From assembly GCA_029861535.1 (NCBI GenBank), contig JAOTZC010000005.1, positions 48,530 to 112,529 on the forward strand: a stretch of DNA of 64,000 bases. The letters are read 5' to 3'. Under the pieces are notes generated by a model. The model was not told the origin of the DNA, made no database searches, and saw nothing but the letters and a program-made list of their open reading frames with translations. Origin of the DNA: Gammaproteobacteria bacterium (lineage in GTDB: Bacteria; Pseudomonadota; Gammaproteobacteria; Steroidobacterales; Woeseiaceae). Within the stretch, counting starts at the first letter, position 1. The number at the start of each line of letters is the position of its first letter. The translations under genes were made by a program, and so were the position numbers. Of the stretch, positions 17,102-27,695 are shown piece after piece.

Positions 17102-18121
17102 TTATTCAGAAGACTCGTTCGCAACAATAATCGAGAAATCGCCAAAATCGTATTCGCGGTGGCCGTCAGCCAATGCGTATTCACCACGACCCGACTTGAT
17201 AGTATCGAAGGCTTCGCGAAGTTCAAGCAAGTATGAGCTTGTCACAATCGGCACATTGTGCGCTGTCAACACATACTCGATATCCACTACAAGTGCCGCA
17301 AGACGCGCTGCCGAGTGTGCGTACTGCTCGAAATCTGAGCCTTCAAGGTGCGTGTAGAGTGGCGCAAGATAGAACGTGTCCCCGCTAAACAGCAGGTGGT
17401 TATCGCGATCGATCAGGCAAATTGAATCTGGCGTATGTCCGGGAGTCTCGAGGACTTCGAGAATGCGTCCACCAAGATCAATTTTGTTTCTGTCCGAGAT
17501 GCGTTCGTCAATTTGAAACGGCTTGCTGCGGTAGGTGGACGGATCGAAATCTGGTGGAAACTCTTTCCAAACCCATCCCGGACCAACGAACTCAGCAACG
17601 TCGTCGTGGCTACTGCCGGCTTCGTGCAGGCGCGTGAATGTCGTATCGCGACCCAGGATTTGACTAAACTGATGATTGCCGCCGATATGGTCATAGTGCG
17701 TGTGGGAGTTCAATACAACGACATCGAGGTCCGTCAGCGTGGCAACGACGGCGCGGATATCACCAATCCCGAGCCCAGTATCGAATAGCAACGCGCGTTC
17801 ATTGCCGAGGATCAGAAACGAAATGACTTCTTCGAACTGACCCGGTTCGTATATCGCATAGACACCGTCCAGCACTTTGTATACTTCAAACCAATCCTGT
17901 TGTTGTGGAATGCGTTGGTAATGTGCCCAATCTTTTCGCGGCAACACGTTCCACCAATTGTTTTTGTCCGCGCCGCGATTTTCGACCTGCGCATTATTGG
18001 ACGAATCGGAAACAGAATGCTCTATTTCGCCCTGTTGTACCGAGTTGCCCGAAGGCACCTTGCCACATGCGCACAAGAACGCTGCCGACAGCGCAAGGCA
18101 TGTGAGAATTTTACGTCGCAT
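17102..18121 (-). CDS. MBL-fold hydrolase, predicted lipoprotein
   Basis: A lipoprotein signal peptide ends at the lipobox LCAC (cysteine near residue 19). It is followed by a 300-residue metallo-beta-lactamase fold with NSHTHYDHIGG around residue 140, ETPGHTPDS around 240 and LFSGDTFYLAPL around 263. These supply the usual zinc ligands. The enzyme should sit in the periplasm, attached to a membrane. It resembles the SoxH/quinoprotein-relay and glyoxalase II-like branch rather than a true beta-lactamase, but the substrate is not predictable. It shares a short upstream gap with the divergent symporter gene. Confidence 0.88.
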   Translation of the reverse strand: MRRKILTCLALSAAFLCACGKVPSGNSVQQGEIEHSVSDSSNNAQVENRGADKNNWWNVLPRKDWAHYQRIPQQQDWFEVYKVLDGVYAIYEPGQFEEVISFLILGNERALLFDTGLGIGDIRAVVATLTDLDVVVLNSHTHYDHIGGNHQFSQILGRDTTFTRLHEAGSSHDDVAEFVGPGWVWKEFPPDFDPSTYRSKPFQIDERISDRNKIDLGGRILEVLETPGHTPDSICLIDRDNHLLFSGDTFYLAPLYTHLEGSDFEQYAHSAARLAALVVDIEYVLTAHNVPIVTSSYLLELREAFDTIKSGRGEYALADGHREYDFGDFSIIVANESSE

Positions 18122-18196
18122 TAATAGACTTTAAAGCGCGATGACAGCAATAGCCAGTATCCGTATGCTAGCGGTGCGCGCCTGGAGCCAATAATA

Positions 18197-19795
18197 ATGA
18201 TCATCGCCTCATTCCTGATTTTCACCGGCCTCGTTGCGGTACTGACTGTCTGGTTGACACGCAACGACGACCACACAACGAGCAAAGGCTATTTTCTCGG
18301 CGGACGCAGCCTGACCTGGCCGCTGATTGCGGGCTCGTTGCTGCTCACCAATCTTTCGACTGAGCAGATGGTGGGTCTGAATGGTGCCGCTTACACGTAC
18401 GGTTTCGCCGTCATGGTCTGGGAGGTGGTGGCCGTCATTGCGCTTGTCTGCATGGCGCTGTTCTTTCTGCCGCGCTTTCTGAAAAGCGGCGTCACGACGG
18501 TTCCCGAGTATCTAGAAATCCGATTCGACCACCAGACGCAAGTCATCACGAATCTGATTTTCTTATTCGCCTACGCGTTCATCCTGTTGCCGATAATCCT
18601 TTACACAGGCGCTACCGGCCTGATTGGCATACTGGATGTTCAGGGCATACTCGGTTTGGGGTCTCATGCGCAGACGCTTTGGATCATTGTCTGGGCCGTC
18701 GGCATCGTTGGTTCCATGTACGCGTTATTCGGCGGCCTCAGAACGGTGGCGGTGTCGGACCTTTTAAATGGCGTGGGGCTGCTGGTCGGCGGACTCATGA
18801 TCACCTGGTTCGGCCTCAAAGCTCTGGGTGGCGGCGATTTCTTGGCAGGTTTCGACGGCCTTGTTGCCGGCAACAAAGATCGATTCAATTCGATTGGTGG
18901 CCCGACGAGCTCCGTGCCGTTCGGCACGGTGTTCTCCGGGATCCTGCTGCTCAATATGTTTTATTGGACGACCAATCAGCAGATCATTCAGCGAACATTC
19001 GGCGCCAGCTCTCTGGCGGAAGGCCAAAAGGGCGTGCTGGCGACCGGATTCCTGAAGCTGATCGGGCCCATGTATTTGGTGATTCCGGGAATGATCGCGT
19101 TCGCATTGTTTGCCGGCCAGAATATCAAGGCAGATCATTCCTACGGACAACTGGTCAATCAGGTGCTACCGACGCCACTTGCCGGTTTCTTTGCCGCTGT
19201 CATGATGGGCGCAATCTTGTCGAGCTTTAACTCCGCGCTCAACAGCACGTGCCCTCTATTTAGCCTCGGACTTTACAGAAACGTCATCAACAAGCACGCT
19301 GACAATGTTGAGGTCGTGCGCGCCGGAAAAATTTTCGGATGGATTCTCGCCGTCGTCTCAATGAGCCTCGCGCCGCTACTCGCGGGCCAAGTCAGCATCT
19401 TTTCATACCTACAAAAGATGAACGGCCTGTATTTCATCCCAATTCTTGCGGTCGTGGTTGTCGGCATGCTGACGCGGCGCGTACCGCCTGTCGCGGCCAA
19501 AATCGCTCTCCTTACCGGCTTTGCTGTCATCGCGTGTGGCTATTTCGTGCCACCGTTTACGTATATCGTCGCAAACATGCACGACTTTCATTTTCTCGGA
19601 GTCGTTTTCTCGTATCTCGTGATCATCATGCTCGTCGTTGGCGAGTTGCGCCCGCTGCCGGCCGAGTGGATTCAGACCGATGTAAAAGCCGTGGACATGA
19701 CGCCATGGAAATACGCTCGAAGGGCAGGTGCAATCCTGGTGTTAATCGTGCTTAGTATTTACATCTTTTTCGCCGACTTTTCCGTGCTCGAATAA
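18197..19795 (+). CDS. Sodium:solute symporter (SSS/SLC5 family), probably sugar
   Basis: This 532-residue protein has about 13-14 hydrophobic segments and the SSS-family blocks SKGYFLGGRSLTWPLIAGSLLLTNLS near the N-terminus, TTVPEYLEIRF around residue 100 and a central WTTNQQIIQRTFGA. The last, with the preceding YALFGGLRTVAVSDLLNG, is typical of the SGLT-like sugar branch. GGAG lies ten bases before the ATG. The neighbouring glucokinase and glycogen operon support glucose or a related sugar as substrate, with sodium as the coupling ion. That substrate is inferred from context. Confidence 0.9.
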   Translation: MIIASFLIFTGLVAVLTVWLTRNDDHTTSKGYFLGGRSLTWPLIAGSLLLTNLSTEQMVGLNGAAYTYGFAVMVWEVVAVIALVCMALFFLPRFLKSGVTTVPEYLEIRFDHQTQVITNLIFLFAYAFILLPIILYTGATGLIGILDVQGILGLGSHAQTLWIIVWAVGIVGSMYALFGGLRTVAVSDLLNGVGLLVGGLMITWFGLKALGGGDFLAGFDGLVAGNKDRFNSIGGPTSSVPFGTVFSGILLLNMFYWTTNQQIIQRTFGASSLAEGQKGVLATGFLKLIGPMYLVIPGMIAFALFAGQNIKADHSYGQLVNQVLPTPLAGFFAAVMMGAILSSFNSALNSTCPLFSLGLYRNVINKHADNVEVVRAGKIFGWILAVVSMSLAPLLAGQVSIFSYLQKMNGLYFIPILAVVVVGMLTRRVPPVAAKIALLTGFAVIACGYFVPPFTYIVANMHDFHFLGVVFSYLVIIMLVVGELRPLPAEWIQTDVKAVDMTPWKYARRAGAILVLIVLSIYIFFADFSVLE

Positions 19796-19878
19796 CGTTG
19801 CCTAAAAAGGATTCGTTTTGGACAGCATCACTTTGGGAAAAAACGGACCCAACTCATCGCAACTGGCATGTAGCGATA

Positions 19879-20859
19879 TTAGGAGTCGGCAACTAGCTGC
19901 TCGGCGCAATAGGCGGCGCCGAGCAGCCCAGGCTCCTCGTGCGTAATGAGCTGAGTCGGAACGCGTTCCATCAGTGAGCGATGCCGGCCTTTGCGTTCGA
20001 AACCGCTACGGAAGCGGCTATTGGCGAGTTTGTCGGGATAGCGTTTCGCGATACCGCCCGCAATGAATATGCCGTTGGACGCACCCAACGCTAACGCCAG
20101 GTCGCCAGCGACCTGGCCCAGGATCTCGAAAAAGTTTTCTACCGCTTCAGTCGCTCGCGGATCCCCGTGCTCAACGCTCGCCGAAAATATTTCGGCCGCA
20201 CTCAGCTGAGCACGTTTTTCCTTATGAATGCGGCTCAGTGCCCAATAGAGGTTCTCCAGACCGGGGCCCGATACTAGACGTTCGCTCGAGACACGATCGA
20301 AGCGTTCGCGCAGATGTTTCAGGATATCGATCTGCACTTTGGTTTCCGGTGCGAAACCGCCATGCGACGCCTCACCGACGATCGGAATCAAATGATCGCG
20401 ATATTTTCGCAAACCGACCGCACCCAATCCGGTGCCGGGCCCGATGACGCCAACCGTATAATGTTCGCCCACGAGCGGTTCCGGGTCTGGCAGGCCGATG
20501 GGTGTAACGTCTTCATCGGTCAGAAATGGAATCGAATAGGCGATGGCCTCGAAGTCGTTCAACAATCGTACTCGTTCGATGGCAAACACATCCTGCAGGT
20601 CACGGACGGCAATTATCCACGGATTATTCGTGAAACGAACTTTTCGATCGACGATCGGTCCCGCGGCCGCGAGGCAGATTGCAGACGGTGTCGGTGCATC
20701 GATAGCACCCAAATAATGCTTTATCGCCTCTTCGGCCGTTGCAAAATCAGCGCACTTCAAGGTATGCGCGTTCGAGAAACCGGGCGCATCGGCGTTGGCC
20801 ATTGCAAAGCGAGCGTTGGTCCCACCGATATCCCCAATAAGCAGAGCGCTGTCAGACAT
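19879..20859 (-). CDS. glk: Glucokinase
   Basis: Glucokinase phosphorylates free glucose with ATP, giving glucose 6-phosphate. The 326-residue protein has the ATP-binding start LLIGDIGGTNARFA and LAAAGPIVDRKVRFTNNPW around residue 63. The glucose-site block LNDFEAIAYSIPFL, VIGPGTGLGAVGL around 140 and GEASHGGFAP follow. These define the bacterial Glk family rather than the ROK family. It is divergent from malQ across a 190-base gap with a palindrome, and convergent with the symporter gene. It would use glucose taken up by the symporter or released from glycogen breakdown. Confidence 0.95.
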   Translation of the reverse strand: MSDSALLIGDIGGTNARFAMANADAPGFSNAHTLKCADFATAEEAIKHYLGAIDAPTPSAICLAAAGPIVDRKVRFTNNPWIIAVRDLQDVFAIERVRLLNDFEAIAYSIPFLTDEDVTPIGLPDPEPLVGEHYTVGVIGPGTGLGAVGLRKYRDHLIPIVGEASHGGFAPETKVQIDILKHLRERFDRVSSERLVSGPGLENLYWALSRIHKEKRAQLSAAEIFSASVEHGDPRATEAVENFFEILGQVAGDLALALGASNGIFIAGGIAKRYPDKLANSRFRSGFERKGRHRSLMERVPTQLITHEEPGLLGAAYCAEQLVADS

Positions 20860-20956
20860 GGCGTAATGCTCTCACAAAAATTGAAATCGGTAACGGCGTG
20901 ATTTTCAGATGCTTTTTCAATATGTTTTCGCAGCCGCAGAGCCCGCAGCAAAATAT

Positions 20957-20979
20957 CGCCATATTTGGCGCGGCCAAAT
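20957..20979. promoter_or_regulatory. Palindromes in the glk/malQ divergent gap
   Basis: CGCCA-TATT-TGGCG (20957-20970) overlaps a longer palindrome, ATTTGGC-GCG-GCCAAAT (20963-20979), which has perfect 7-base arms. Placed about midway between the two divergent starts, it is a reasonable operator for a sugar-responsive repressor. No regulator gene is adjacent, so the binder is unknown. Confidence 0.4.
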
Positions 20980-21048
20980 GATTGAATCGTAGACGGTCCG
21001 TGGCAAGTACGCTACGTAATGCATGAATAATGCCCTAGTATCGTCCTT

Positions 21049-22665
21049 ATGAAAGCAAGCAATTCGAAGTCGCGCGATATCGCCGATGGTGTTGGAAGTC
21101 GTAAAGGAGTCGATGGACAGATATTGCCATCGGGGCGGCGGGCCGGTGTGTCTCTACACATTACGTCGCTTCCGGGTCGATACGGCATCGGCGAGATCGG
21201 CGGAGAGGCCTTGGCTTTCGTCGATACGATGAAACGCATGGAGCTTAGCGTCTGGCAGTTTTTGCCGCTGGGACCCACCGCCTATCTCGACTCGCCCTAT
21301 CAGCCGCTGTCGACGTTTGCTGGCAACGAAATGCTGATCGACGTCGAGGATCTGATTCAGTGTGGACTTTTGTCACGCAATGAAGCCGGATCACTGACCG
21401 ATTTGCCGACAGAATACGTTGATTACGGCGCGTTGATCCCACTGAAATCGACATTGTTGCGCGCTGCGGCCGGCCGCTTCAAGACACGCGCGGATAGTGA
21501 CCTCAAAGCCGGCTTCGACCGGTTTCTCGAGCAGCACGACGACGACTGGCTGCACGAATACGCGCTGTTTCGAGTTTTGAAATCGCAGCACGGCGAACGT
21601 CCATGGCCGCAGTGGCAACCGGAATTCGTGCATCACGACGACGCAGCGCTGAAACGATTGGAAAACCAATGCGCGGCGCACATTATCGAAATAAAAGTCA
21701 ATCAATTCCTGTTTCATCATCAGTGGCAGCGTTTGCGCAACGTTGCTCGCGAAGCAAACGTGTGCCTGTTCGGCGATTTGCCCATCTGCATTGCGCTTGA
21801 CAGCGCCGACGCTTGGGCAAACCGCGAAATCCTGCGCATCGATCGCGATGGCCATCCCGACCACGTTGCCGGCGTGCCTCCCGATTTTTTCAGCACAGAC
21901 GGGCAGTTGTGGGGCAACCCGCTTTACGACTGGGAGACCCATAAGGCGACTGATTATCGGTGGTGGATCGACCGGCTGCGAGCATCGGCAGAGCTCGCCG
22001 ATATCGTTCGCATCGATCATTTTCGTGGCTTTGAAGCGTATTGGTCCGTGCCAGCCAATGCTGATACTGCACGCAATGGCACCTGGGAACCCGGCCCCGG
22101 AGACGCCATATTTGTGGCAATGAAGAATGCACTTGGCGTGCTGCCCATCGTAGCCGAGGACCTCGGAGTCATAACACCTGAAGTTGAGGCACTGCGAGAT
22201 CGCCATCAAATTCCGGGCATGGTCGTATTACAGTTTGACGTCCGCCACGAAGATTTCAGGTTGGCCGACGTCCCGGAAAATTGCGTTTGCTACACCGGCA
22301 CTCACGATAATGATACGACGCTCGGCTGGTTTCGTGGCAGCCCTGACGATACCCGATCGACCAAAGAGATTAAGGCGACCCAGCATGCGGTGCGGAAACT
22401 GACCGGGGGCAGCGACGCTACGATAGCGATGGATTTCGTCAAAGCCGCATTTTCCACCGCTGCGCGCATTGCGATCGCACCAATGCAGGACTACCTGGAG
22501 CTCGGATCCGAGGCACGCATCAATATTCCTGGTACCTCGAGCAATAATTGGCGCTGGCGAGTCACAGAGGCGCAATTGACGAACGATCTTTGCGACAATG
22601 TCGCGGATACTGTACGTGCGGCAAACCGGGAGTTGCGCAATGATCACGTCGATACAAAAAGATGA
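21049..22665 (+). CDS. malQ: 4-alpha-glucanotransferase (amylomaltase)
   Basis: MalQ transfers maltodextrin segments between glucans, releasing glucose, and trims short chains from glycogen turnover. The 538-residue protein is a GH77 enzyme: [17 protein letters not shown] near residue 35, the catalytic aspartate in [15 protein letters not shown] around 325, the acid in [11 protein letters not shown] around 367 and [11 protein letters not shown] around 420. The 34-residue N-terminal lead is not conserved, and a later start is possible, but the ATG at 21049 is the first in frame. It opens the glycogen operon and overlaps glgC by 26 bases. Confidence 0.95.
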   Translation: MKASNSKSRDIADGVGSRKGVDGQILPSGRRAGVSLHITSLPGRYGIGEIGGEALAFVDTMKRMELSVWQFLPLGPTAYLDSPYQPLSTFAGNEMLIDVEDLIQCGLLSRNEAGSLTDLPTEYVDYGALIPLKSTLLRAAAGRFKTRADSDLKAGFDRFLEQHDDDWLHEYALFRVLKSQHGERPWPQWQPEFVHHDDAALKRLENQCAAHIIEIKVNQFLFHHQWQRLRNVAREANVCLFGDLPICIALDSADAWANREILRIDRDGHPDHVAGVPPDFFSTDGQLWGNPLYDWETHKATDYRWWIDRLRASAELADIVRIDHFRGFEAYWSVPANADTARNGTWEPGPGDAIFVAMKNALGVLPIVAEDLGVITPEVEALRDRHQIPGMVVLQFDVRHEDFRLADVPENCVCYTGTHDNDTTLGWFRGSPDDTRSTKEIKATQHAVRKLTGGSDATIAMDFVKAAFSTAARIAIAPMQDYLELGSEARINIPGTSSNNWRWRVTEAQLTNDLCDNVADTVRAANRELRNDHVDTKR

Positions 22666-23923
22666 CGGACGCCATGTCAGTCGCCTGACACGGGACACCG
22701 TCGCATTGATACTCGCCGGTGGGCGCGGCTCGCGTCTCTGTGAATTGACGACCTGGCGAGCGAAGCCCGCTTTGTACTTTGGTGGCAAATTTCGAATCAT
22801 TGACTTCCCATTGTCGAACTGCATCAATTCCGGCGTGCGCCGCATCGGCGTCCTGACTCAGTACAAGGCCCACTCATTGATACGTCATTTAGTGCACGGG
22901 TGGTCATGGTTCCAAGCGTCTAAGCGCGAATTTGTCGAGATATTGCCGGCATCGCAGCGCGTCGGTGGCGAATGGTATCGAGGCACGGCCGACGCCGTGT
23001 ATCAGAATCTCGACATCATCCGCACGCATTCGCCGAGCCACGTATTAATTCTTGCCGGCGATCACATATACAAAATGGACTATGGCTCGTTTCTTGCTGG
23101 CCACGCCAACTATCAAGCGGATATGACGATCTGCTGCATTGAAGTCCCGCTTGAAGAAGCCGCTGGGGAACTTGGCGTCATGACCGTGGACGAGAGTGGA
23201 CGCGTTATCGCGTTCGACGAGAAGCCAGAAAAACCGAACCCAGTGCCCGGCAAAACGGATGTCTGCCTCGCGTCGATGGGTAACTACGTGTTCAACACCG
23301 ACTTTCTCTATGAACAAGTGATCAAGGACGCCGACACGACCGATTCACAACATGATTTCGGCAAGGACCTGATTCCGTCAGTAATCAAAAACTATCGCGT
23401 GTATGCCTATCCGTTTCGCGACCCTGACACCGGCAAACAAGCGTATTGGCGAGACGTCGGTACGCTCGACGCGTACTGGGAAGCCAACATGGAATTGGTC
23501 TCGGTATCGCCGCAACTCAACATGTACGACCGTCAATGGCCGATATTTACACATCAATGGCAGTCGGCGCCGGCCAAATTTGTGTTCGACGAACCCGGTC
23601 GCCGCGGCGAAGCGATTCAGTCAATGGTTTCCGGCGATTGCGTGGTATCTGGTTCCAGCGTGAAAAACTCGCTGCTTTTCTCGCGCAGCCGAATTCACTC
23701 TTTCAGCACCGTGAGCGGTTCGTTAGTACTGCCCGACTGCGACGTCGGTGAAAACTGTGTCATCCGGGATGCGATTCTCGATCGTGGCGCCAATATTCCG
23801 GCTGGCACCGTAATCGGGGAGGATAAAGACGCCGACCGAGAACGCGGCTTCCGTGTTACTAAGAAAGGCATCACGCTAGTGACACCGGACATGCTCGGCG
23901 GCAAGGTGCACATCACGCGCTAG
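22640..23923 (+). CDS. glgC: Glucose-1-phosphate adenylyltransferase
   Basis: GlgC makes ADP-glucose, the committed step of bacterial glycogen synthesis. The 427-residue protein shows [16 protein letters not shown] near residue 23, [19 protein letters not shown] around 48, GTADAVYQN around 115 and the substrate-binding block AFDEKPEKP around 193. The C-terminal left-handed beta-helix follows. The ATG at 22640 has GGGAG upstream and lies inside the end of malQ; the longer frame from 22598 is rejected. In enterobacteria the enzyme is allosterically controlled by fructose 1,6-bisphosphate and AMP; the residues responsible were not checked. Confidence 0.95.
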   Translation: MITSIQKDDGRHVSRLTRDTVALILAGGRGSRLCELTTWRAKPALYFGGKFRIIDFPLSNCINSGVRRIGVLTQYKAHSLIRHLVHGWSWFQASKREFVEILPASQRVGGEWYRGTADAVYQNLDIIRTHSPSHVLILAGDHIYKMDYGSFLAGHANYQADMTICCIEVPLEEAAGELGVMTVDESGRVIAFDEKPEKPNPVPGKTDVCLASMGNYVFNTDFLYEQVIKDADTTDSQHDFGKDLIPSVIKNYRVYAYPFRDPDTGKQAYWRDVGTLDAYWEANMELVSVSPQLNMYDRQWPIFTHQWQSAPAKFVFDEPGRRGEAIQSMVSGDCVVSGSSVKNSLLFSRSRIHSFSTVSGSLVLPDCDVGENCVIRDAILDRGANIPAGTVIGEDKDADRERGFRVTKKGITLVTPDMLGGKVHITR

Positions 23924-23934
23924 TGATGTAAGGC

Positions 23935-25501
23935 ATGAGTTATCGATAATAAGAACGTCATATTCGTTGCCGCCGAGAACGCGGCGCTACCCGGTGCAAA
24001 AGTTGGCGGTGTCGGAGACGTGATTCGCGAGCTACCGGCCGCGGTTGCTGCAGCCGGGTGGCCGGCAACCGTTCTGACGCCGTCGTACGGCTTGCTGCAT
24101 CAGAATCCCGGCGCGCAGGAAATCGATCCGGTTGTCACCGAATTCCGTGGCCGACCGTGGGACGTGCGGGTGTTTGTTGTACCTGGCAGCAGCAGACATG
24201 TGCGCAATGTCGTTTTCGATCACAAGCTGCTTGTGCCTACGGACACCGGCGTCGTCTACCATGACGACGACGGAGCGCGCCCGTATGCCACCGACGGGAA
24301 CAAATTTGCCTTCTTCTGCGCGGCCGCCGCCAGCTGGATCGAATCCCGTCGATCGCCGCCGGCTGCGATCCACCTGCATGACTGGCACGCCGCTGTTCTT
24401 GCCGTGCTGCGCGAATTCGATCCTGGCTTTCCGCAACTCAGCGCGATTCCGCAGTATTTCACGATTCATAACCTCGCCTATCAGGGGCAGCGACCCTTGC
24501 GCGGCGACGAGTCGTCGCTCGAGGAGTGGTTTCCAAAACTTCGCTACGACAGCGAGCAGCTCGCCGATCCGCAAGGTCGGCAGACATTCAACCCTATGGC
24601 GGCTGCGATCCGGCTGACGGATCGAGTGAATGCGGTATCGCCGACCTACGCCAAGGAAATTCAGCAGCCAAGCGATCCAAGCAGCGGTTTTGTCGGTGGC
24701 GAGGGTCTCGAAGCCGATCTGCAGCGGCGCGCCGCGGAAGGTGAACTCTTTGGCATTTTGAATGGCTGCGACTACAGCAATTCCCCGACCACACCACTTC
24801 GTTGGCAAAACTTGCTCGCGCTTTGCAAGCAAACCCTGCTTGGCTGGGGTGACGATTCCTACCATCAAGTCGCCCTGCAAACGCTTGGCAAACTATCCCG
24901 TCGGCGGCCACTGCACGTGCTGACCAGTGTTGGCCGCGTCGTCGATCAGAAAATGCGTTTGTTTTTCGAGAAAACCGATACCGGTCAGACGGCGCTGCGA
25001 GATATTCTTGACGATCTCGGCGACAGCGGCGTTTTTGTATTACTCGGCAGTGGCGAATCGCGTTACGAGGAACATTTGTTAGCAATTGCGCGCAAATCGA
25101 CTAACTTTGTCTACTGTCGCGGTTACTCGGAGCGACTGGGTGATGCGCTCTATGCGTCCGGCGACTTGTTTTTGATGCCGTCGAGCTTCGAGCCATGCGG
25201 CATCAGTCAGATGCTGGCCATGCGCGATGGCCAACCGTGTCTCGTGCACGGCGTTGGTGGCCTATGCGATACGATCGACGATGGGGTTAACGGTTTCATC
25301 TTCGAAGGCGTCGACCCGCGGGACCAGGCAAACGGATTTGTCGAATGTGTCGAAAGCGCTTTACAGATGCGTAGAGACGATCCACTGCACTGGCAGACCA
25401 TCCGCAACAACGCACTTGCCGCACGATTTGATTGGCCGTCGTCGGCAAAACAATACGTCAAACTCTTCTATGAGCGTCACGATGCGAATCGCAACGGCTG
25501 A
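23935..25501 (+). CDS. glgA: Glycogen synthase (starch synthase type), 5' end frameshifted or rare start
   Basis: GlgA extends alpha-1,4-glucans from ADP-glucose. The protein frame is continuous from 23942 to 25501 and contains the N-terminal glucan-synthase block VIFVAAENAALPGAKVGGVGDV, HLHDWHAAVLAVL and the C-terminal MPSSFEPCGISQMLAMRDG. The first standard start in this frame, GTG at 24020, falls after the conserved ADP-glucose motif. The nearby ATG at 23935, with TAAGG before it, is in another frame and stops after four codons. Removing one base at 23944 would join them as MSYDNKNVIFVAA. Either a single-base error or mutation, a rare ATC start at 23942, or a programmed shift is needed. 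Otherwise the gene looks intact. Confidence 0.85.
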
Positions 25502-27674
25502 TTTCGAACGCAATCGCGACCAGCTTGAGGCCATTGTCGCCGGTCAGCACGACAATCCGTTTGCGCTGCTCGGCCCACACAAGGCGGGCAGCGCGCGTGT
25601 CGTAAGAACCTTTCAGCCACAGGCGAAACAAGTCGAGCTCGTCGACGGCGAAGGCAATTCGATCAAAATGATGCGACGCGTCGATCCCGGTGGTGTTTTT
25701 ATCGCCTCAATGCCCGCGCGAAGGCGCCGCTACCGCCTCAAACTCATGTATCAAGATGGCCAGACCGAGACGATCGAGGATTGCTACCGCTTCCCGTCCA
25801 CGCTCGGGGAATTTGATCTGTACCTGCTGGGGGAAGGCTCAGACAAAAAAATCTACACGAAGCTCGGCGCACACTTGAGGAAAGTCGCTGGTGTCGACGG
25901 GGTTCGATTCGCAGTCTGGGCACCAAATGCCTCGCGCGTCAGCGTCATTGGCGATTTCAACGACTGGGACGGTCGCTGCCACGTGATGCGCTCGCATCCG
26001 GCGAATGGCATTTGGGAAATTTTTGTGCCCGGCATCGGAAACCGCGCGAAGTACAAATACGAGTTGCTCGACCGCGACGGGCATCTGTTGCCGCTAAAGA
26101 CCGATCCGTACGGCAGCTTCCACGAACCGCCGCCGGGCAATGCGTCAGTCGTTTTTGATGCCGGCTACGATTGGGGTGATGCGGATTGGATGAACGGGCG
26201 CAACGTCGAGCCCAACCTCGCAAAGCCCGTTTGCATTTATGAAGTTCACTTAGCTTCCTGGCGTCACAAGGCCGATGACCGTGATCGAGTGATGACGTAT
26301 CGCGAGTTGGCCGTCGATCTCGTCAACTACGTCAGTGAAATGGGCTTTACTCACATTGAGTTTCTCCCAGTCTCGGAACACCCGTTTGACGGCTCCTGGG
26401 GCTACCAACCGATTGGCATGTTTTCGCCGACGCAACGTTTCGGTAATCCCGATGATTTTCGCTTTCTGGTGGACCGTTTTCACGCTGCCGGAATCGGCGT
26501 CATTGTCGACTGGGTGCCCGCGCACTTCCCGCGAGATGAGCACGGCTTGGCACGATTCGATGGCACGGCGCTATATGAGCATGAGGATCCGCGCAAAGGA
26601 GCGCATGCCGATTGGGGCACGTTAATCTTTAATTTTGGGCGCCGCGAGGTGATCAATTATCTGATCGGCAGCGCATTGTACTGGGTCGATGAGTTTCACG
26701 TCGATGCGATTCGCGTCGATGCGGTAGCGTCGATGCTGTATCTCGACTACTCACGAAAAGACGGTGAATGGCTGCCGAACGAATTCGGTGGCAATGAGAA
26801 TTTCGAGGCCGTTGAATTCTTGAAACGACTCAACACCGAAATCCACGCACACGGCGCGACATCCTTTGCCGAAGAATCGACGGCCTGGCCGGGGGTATCC
26901 CGCCCAGTCGACAGTGGCGGTCTTGGATTTACCTATAAGTGGAACATGGGTTGGATGAACGACACGTTGTCATACATGCGCGAGGACCCGGTGCATCGCA
27001 AACATCATCACGGCAAGATGACATTTGGTTTGGTCTACGCGTTCAGCGAAAATTTCGTATTGCCGTTATCGCACGACGAAGTCGTGCACGGCAAAGGCTC
27101 GTTACTCGGTCGCATGCCTGGCGACGACTGGCAACAGTTTGCGAATCTGCGTGCCTACCTCGCAAGTATGTATGCGCATCCAGGCAAGAAGTTGTTATTC
27201 ATGGGTAGTGAGCTGGCACAACGTAACGAATGGAATCACGATCAGTCGCTCGACTGGCATCTGCTGGAACATGCGCCACATCGCGGCATGCAAACATTGG
27301 TTCGCGACCTCAATGCCGTGTATAAATCGACGCCGGCATTGTTTGAGATCGACTTCTCCGAGGATGGCTTCGAATGGATCGACTGGAGTGACAATGATAG
27401 TAGTGTGTTGTCTTGGCTCCGGCGGGACCGTAATGGCGGCTATATCATCTGCTTATCAAACTTCACGCCGGTCACGCGCCCGGATTTTCGTATCGGCGTA
27501 CCCGACAAGCGCAACTTCGAGGAAATCTTAAACACCGACGATTTGCGTTATGGCGGAAGCGGTGTGGTCAATCACTCGCTTGTGACAGACGACGCGGGCC
27601 ACCATGGCAGACCGTGCTCTGTGTCATTGCACCTGCCGCCATTAGCCACTCTAATACTGAAGGCCGCCACCTAG
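25470..27674 (+). CDS. glgB: 1,4-alpha-glucan branching enzyme
   Basis: GlgB introduces alpha-1,6 branches into glycogen. The protein of about 734 residues has an N-terminal carbohydrate-binding part (GQHDNPFALLGPH near 22, then GVRFAVWAPNASRVSVIGDFN). The GH13 catalytic barrel follows with HFPRDEHGLARFDGTALYEH, DAIRVDAVASMLYLDYSRK (nucleophile aspartate), TSFAEESTAWPG (acid/base) and LPLSHDEVVHGKGSLL. Two starts are possible in the glgA overlap, ATG at 25470 or 25482; I chose 25470 without strong evidence. A much longer upstream frame from 25227 is a shadow of glgA. The length agrees with E. coli GlgB (728). Confidence 0.94.
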   Translation: MSVTMRIATADFERNRDQLEAIVAGQHDNPFALLGPHKAGSARVVRTFQPQAKQVELVDGEGNSIKMMRRVDPGGVFIASMPARRRRYRLKLMYQDGQTETIEDCYRFPSTLGEFDLYLLGEGSDKKIYTKLGAHLRKVAGVDGVRFAVWAPNASRVSVIGDFNDWDGRCHVMRSHPANGIWEIFVPGIGNRAKYKYELLDRDGHLLPLKTDPYGSFHEPPPGNASVVFDAGYDWGDADWMNGRNVEPNLAKPVCIYEVHLASWRHKADDRDRVMTYRELAVDLVNYVSEMGFTHIEFLPVSEHPFDGSWGYQPIGMFSPTQRFGNPDDFRFLVDRFHAAGIGVIVDWVPAHFPRDEHGLARFDGTALYEHEDPRKGAHADWGTLIFNFGRREVINYLIGSALYWVDEFHVDAIRVDAVASMLYLDYSRKDGEWLPNEFGGNENFEAVEFLKRLNTEIHAHGATSFAEESTAWPGVSRPVDSGGLGFTYKWNMGWMNDTLSYMREDPVHRKHHHGKMTFGLVYAFSENFVLPLSHDEVVHGKGSLLGRMPGDDWQQFANLRAYLASMYAHPGKKLLFMGSELAQRNEWNHDQSLDWHLLEHAPHRGMQTLVRDLNAVYKSTPALFEIDFSEDGFEWIDWSDNDSSVLSWLRRDRNGGYIICLSNFTPVTRPDFRIGVPDKRNFEEILNTDDLRYGGSGVVNHSLVTDDAGHHGRPCSVSLHLPPLATLILKAAT

Positions 27675-27695
27675 ACTGCGTGCCTGGAGAACAGA

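Noticed and set aside
24020..25501. glgA starting at the first in-frame GTG, 24020.
   Set aside because: This would remove the conserved VAAEN and KVGGVGDV blocks that are clearly coded upstream in the same frame.
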